From an uncultured Flavobacteriales bacterium (GTDB lineage Bacteria > Bacteroidota > Bacteroidia > Flavobacteriales_D > Parvicellaceae), in the NCBI GenBank assembly GCA_913030835.1, contig CAJWDP010000001.1:124001-188000 (forward strand): a stretch of 64,000 nt of DNA. The letters run 5' to 3'. Numbering within the stretch: the first letter of the stretch is position 1; every line of letters starts with the position of its first letter. Shown here one piece after another: positions 61,901 through 64,000 of this stretch. The notes below the pieces were generated by a model, which did no database searches, was not told the DNA's origin, and saw nothing but the letters and a program-made list of their open reading frames with translations. Position numbers and translations under genes: made by a program.

Positions 61901-64000
61901 TTGTGCAATTCACAGACCTGAGTCCAAACGGGCCAACTCAATGGTTTTGGGATTTTGGTGATGGCACTTTTTCAACAGACCAAAACCCACTGCATACGTA
62001 TACCTCAAGTGGAGACTTCACCGTTTCTATGAATGCTTCAAACCCATATGGTAGTGACAGCCTCACTGTTGTGAATATGATTTATGTTAATTTACCTGTC
62101 GCGCCAACAACTACAGACGCGTCAGTTTGTGATTCAGGTTCGGTTACCTTAACAGCAGCAGGCTCCGGGATACTAAATTGGTATGATGCCCCCACAGGTG
62201 GAACTCTGGTTAACACGGGAGGCACTTATGCAACACCGGTACTTTATGCCCCGACCATCTACTTTGTGGAATCTGAGGTTCTTCAATCAAGTTTATATGG
62301 TGGTAAGCCAGACAATTCCGGCGGCGGCGGAAACTTCAATAATGATCGGCATTTGAAATTCGATGTATATGAGGATTTTGAAATTGTTTCTGTTGAAGTG
62401 TATGCGGATGGCGCAGGAAATAGAACAATAGAGCTTAGAGACAATGGAGGAACTGTGATCAACTCGATTACAGCGAATATTCCAAGTGGAACATCCAGGG
62501 TAAACCTAAACTTCAACGTTACGCCCGGAACGGATTATCAGCTTGCGGTCAACGCTACCGGAATGATCGACCTATATAGAAACAATGCGTCGGTCGCCTA
62601 TCCTTATGACATTGCAGGAATGGGAAGCATAACAAGGAGTAGCGCTGGTGTAGCCGGAGGGCTGAACCACTACTATTTCTTTTACGACTGGGAGGTTCGA
62701 AGGCCCGCATGTATTTCAGCACGCACCCCTGTTTCGGCAAGAGTATACCCCTCCCCGACTGTCTCCGGAGGTGCCGATTTAACAGTTTGCCAAGGCGACA
62801 CGTTAACACTTTCGGGCTCTGGCGCAATGACCTACTCATGGACAGGCGGGATAACGGATGGAGTTGATTTCCTGGCGGGAACAATAGGTACTACGGCATA
62901 TACTGTAACAGGTACAGATGTCAACGGATGCTCAGATACGGCAACGGTTAATGTAACTGTAAATGGAAATCCAACAGTCAGCGCAGGTCCTGATCAAACA
63001 GTCTGTGAAGGCGATTCAGTGGTGCTTAGCGGTTCTGGTGCAACATCATACAGTTGGAGTGGAGGCGTGGTTGATAATGTTGGTTTTGTCGCAACATCTA
63101 TTGGAACGACCACTTATGCTGTAATTGGAACGGATGCAGCCGGCTGCAAAAATAGTGACGTGGTTGACGTAACTGTAAACGAAGTGCCAACCATTGTTTC
63201 TGAAACTCCGGTGGATGTATCTAGTTGTGGATTGACAGACGGATCTATAACGGTTGTTGTTTCTGGAGGCTCAGGGTTTTACACGTATTCAGTTGACAGT
63301 GGAGCTACTTTTGTAGCAAACGGAGGGGCTTTTACTGGCCTTACAGAGGGATCATACACTGTGGTTGTTGACGATGGCAATTGTCCGGTTTTTGGATCGA
63401 CAGTGATCATCTCTGCCCCGGGAACACCACCTGCGCCAAGCACGGACAATGACACGACGTATTGCGAGGGAGAAACGATAGCTGACCTATTAGCTACAGG
63501 AACAAGTGGTGATTTAAATTGGTACTCTGACGCGGGTCTGACTACAAATATTGGCTCTGGAGGAACATTAACGCCGTCGGGGTCGACAGGAACAAACACG
63601 TATTACGTTACTGAAACGATTGGCGGATGCGAAGGCCCATCTTCTGCCGTTGAAATTACCATAAACCCAATGCCAAATGTAAATGCAGGATCGGACTTGG
63701 TTGCATGTGAAGGAGATTCATTGACGCTCTCAGGAACAGGAGCAGTAACTTACTCTTGGACCGGCGGAATAATTGACGGCGCAACGTTTTTAGCTTCATC
63801 AATCGGTACAACAACGTACATCCTGGTGGGTACAGATGCGAACGGATGTAAAGACAGCGACACGCTTGATATTACTGTAAATGAATTACCAACGATTGCA
63901 TCTGAAACACCGGTGGACGAGTCAGCTTGTGGCCTGTCGGACGGTTCAATTACGATAGCGGTTTCAGGAGGAACAGGTTCATACACCTATTCGATTGATG
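58936..64000 (+). CDS. giant secreted reprolysin-like metalloprotease/adhesin (3' end outside window)
   Basis: Open for 1688 codons from the ATG at 58936 to the right edge with no stop. Signal peptide MSKTAKLFIAMGCFALAISAQ. The metzincin zinc site HETGHQFGANH is at residues 340-350, and the Met-turn-like STIMGYAG follows at about 372. Further on are Ig/cadherin-like modules, a fibronectin-like region (about 750-845), a CUB domain (about 855-970), a PKD domain (about 974-1053), Ig-like repeats from about 1275, and SprB-type repeats (CGLTDGSITVVVSGGSGFYTYS). T9SS export is expected; the sorting domain would lie beyond the edge. It may degrade or adhere to extracellular polymers. Confidence 0.93.
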   Translation, partial: MSKTAKLFIAMGCFALAISAQSQVTNNKYWSDSPLKTPLLKGKEVIQAVKYRTVSFDLMGLKSALSNVSSVNDKEKEVPVIIELPHPDGTSSLYEVWENNTMHEGLKSKFPEIKAYDAIGLSGDFAKIDVTPHGFHAMILSTSKGSMFIDPFSMGDTENYKVYFKKDFRTDKKMRCDFMSKLLKGKKEFNPSIHKEFGTCELRTYRFAVAATGEYTSYHGGTVALAQAAQVTTMNRVNGVYERDMAITMTIIANNDLIIFTNSGSDPYTNGSPGNMINENQTEIDNTIGSSNYDIGHVFGTNSGGLAGLGVVCSNGNKARGVTGSANPVGDPFDIDYVAHETGHQFGANHTQNNSCNRNNATAMEPGSASTIMGYAGICAPNVQSNSDDHFHGVSLEEMHNEIMSGGHTCEAITSLTNTAPTITATNGNVTVPANTPFALTATVTDPDGDALEYCWEQMDNTPSTQPPVATSTDGPNFRSNSPDASPTRYFPNLADLAAGVTPTWEVVPSVTRTMNFRVTVRDKPIGVIGCNDHADVTVSTDAGSGPFEVTYPSAFGITWAGTSTETVTWDVANTDNAPVSCAQVDILLSTDGGLTYPTVLASNVPNDGSETITVPNVGTTTARVMVICSNGTFFDISDNNFEITIITTDYTLDATPASIAVCQPDDAVYTVDVGTFGGYSDPVTLSAAGLPAGATGTFGTNPVTPGNTTSFTVSNTAAATPGTYTITISGNSTSGIKNVDVTLSISSGTPGITALSSPADGAIGVAVPVNFSWSAAGAGDVYDIDVATDAGFSSIVENAVGLTTNSYISSSLSPGTTYYWRVKAYNACGDPGFSTAFSFETVNEISLPTSGTATTQTTCTGILYDSGGSGSDYGNDEDAQITISPVGASTIDLTFVSFDIEPGSAGNCDYDWLDIYDGPTTSDPLIDRYCNDNVPTTLSSSGGSVTIVFHSDQLETHAGFQLNWQCNLSTTAPVANFDSDVDSTCTGVVQFTDLSPNGPTQWFWDFGDGTFSTDQNPLHTYTSSGDFTVSMNASNPYGSDSLTVVNMIYVNLPVAPTTTDASVCDSGSVTLTAAGSGILNWYDAPTGGTLVNTGGTYATPVLYAPTIYFVESEVLQSSLYGGKPDNSGGGGNFNNDRHLKFDVYEDFEIVSVEVYADGAGNRTIELRDNGGTVINSITANIPSGTSRVNLNFNVTPGTDYQLAVNATGMIDLYRNNASVAYPYDIAGMGSITRSSAGVAGGLNHYYFFYDWEVRRPACISARTPVSARVYPSPTVSGGADLTVCQGDTLTLSGSGAMTYSWTGGITDGVDFLAGTIGTTAYTVTGTDVNGCSDTATVNVTVNGNPTVSAGPDQTVCEGDSVVLSGSGATSYSWSGGVVDNVGFVATSIGTTTYAVIGTDAAGCKNSDVVDVTVNEVPTIVSETPVDVSSCGLTDGSITVVVSGGSGFYTYSVDSGATFVANGGAFTGLTEGSYTVVVDDGNCPVFGSTVIISAPGTPPAPSTDNDTTYCEGETIADLLATGTSGDLNWYSDAGLTTNIGSGGTLTPSGSTGTNTYYVTETIGGCEGPSSAVEITINPMPNVNAGSDLVACEGDSLTLSGTGAVTYSWTGGIIDGATFLASSIGTTTYILVGTDANGCKDSDTLDITVNELPTIASETPVDESACGLSDGSITIAVSGGTGSYTYSID
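62983..64000 (+). repeat. 702-bp tandem repeat inside the giant protease gene
   Basis: The segment starting gcaggtcctgat at 62983 recurs as gcaggatcggac at 63685, and gtggatgtatc at 63211 recurs as gtggacgagtc at 63913. Both pairs give an offset of 702 bp (234 codons). Each unit codes for an Ig-like module, an SprB-type repeat and a second Ig-like module. The second unit is cut by the window edge, and a partial extra Ig-like copy precedes the first unit near 62760. Confidence 0.85.

Noticed and set aside
60885-63986. Several minus-strand frames of 70-134 codons under the giant protease gene
   Set aside because: They are low-complexity Pro/Val/Ser-rich mirrors of the repeat domains, with no start context or family match.

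Overview
The window looks like a chromosomal segment of a marine, proteorhodopsin-bearing member of the Bacteroidota (Flavobacteriia/Cytophagia grade). Supporting signs are C-terminal type IX secretion (T9SS) sorting domains and a gliding-motility-type C-terminal domain, SprB and PKD repeats, IPExxxVDY and DUF3078 proteins, TANNTTTG-type -7 promoter boxes, weak Shine-Dalgarno signals, and the block purN / acpP-fabF-rnc ... IPExxxVDY-pyk, which is familiar from this phylum. No phage, integrase, insertion sequence or CRISPR array was found.

Layout. 0.1-3.2 kb: secreted cyclophilin, pheS and an ArsA-type ATPase. 3.3-5.1 kb: a compact phototrophy unit of a green-type proton-pumping rhodopsin followed by the retinal-forming Blh dioxygenase. 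Three regularly spaced TGTTTAAC half-sites lie upstream, and a perfect hairpin sits at the gene junction. 5.4-9 kb: a response regulator, a degenerate receiver/sugar-transferase fusion, and a FIST-PP2C pair. 9.1-21.5 kb: central metabolism and lipid/RNA housekeeping (M42 peptidase, pyk, rnc, fabF, acpP, purN, RNase H), split by a 1325-residue secreted phytase-like/choice-of-anchor protein. 21.5-26.6 kb: M1 peptidase, biotin carrier, YceI lipoprotein, PfkB kinase and tRNA-Asn.

26.6-38.1 kb is a dense signalling region. It holds a SiaB kinase / TPR-PP2C phosphatase / SiaC partner-switch operon, a tandem universal stress protein, and a co-directional set YfiR - TPR - HAMP-PP2C - (propeller, adenylate cyclase, HD). 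38.2-48 kb: a strongly basic secreted protein, ferritin, a GbsR/MarR regulator with two matching 22-bp operators, rnr, and a MORN - PAS histidine kinase - LytTR operon. 48.3-64 kb: rpiB, an M28 peptidase, a TlpA-like lipoprotein, an ECF sigma factor with a membrane PKD/CHU_C partner, CotH, MscS, DUF3078, a sulfotransferase, and the first 1688 codons of a giant secreted reprolysin-like metalloprotease/adhesin that runs off the right edge.

The themes are light harvesting, surface and secreted proteins, and three SpoIIE-type PP2C phosphatases wired to different sensors. The most promising less-described system is the YfiR-TPR-HAMP/PP2C-adenylate cyclase/HD set beside the SiaABC-like module. Functional links there are inferred from gene order and domains only.
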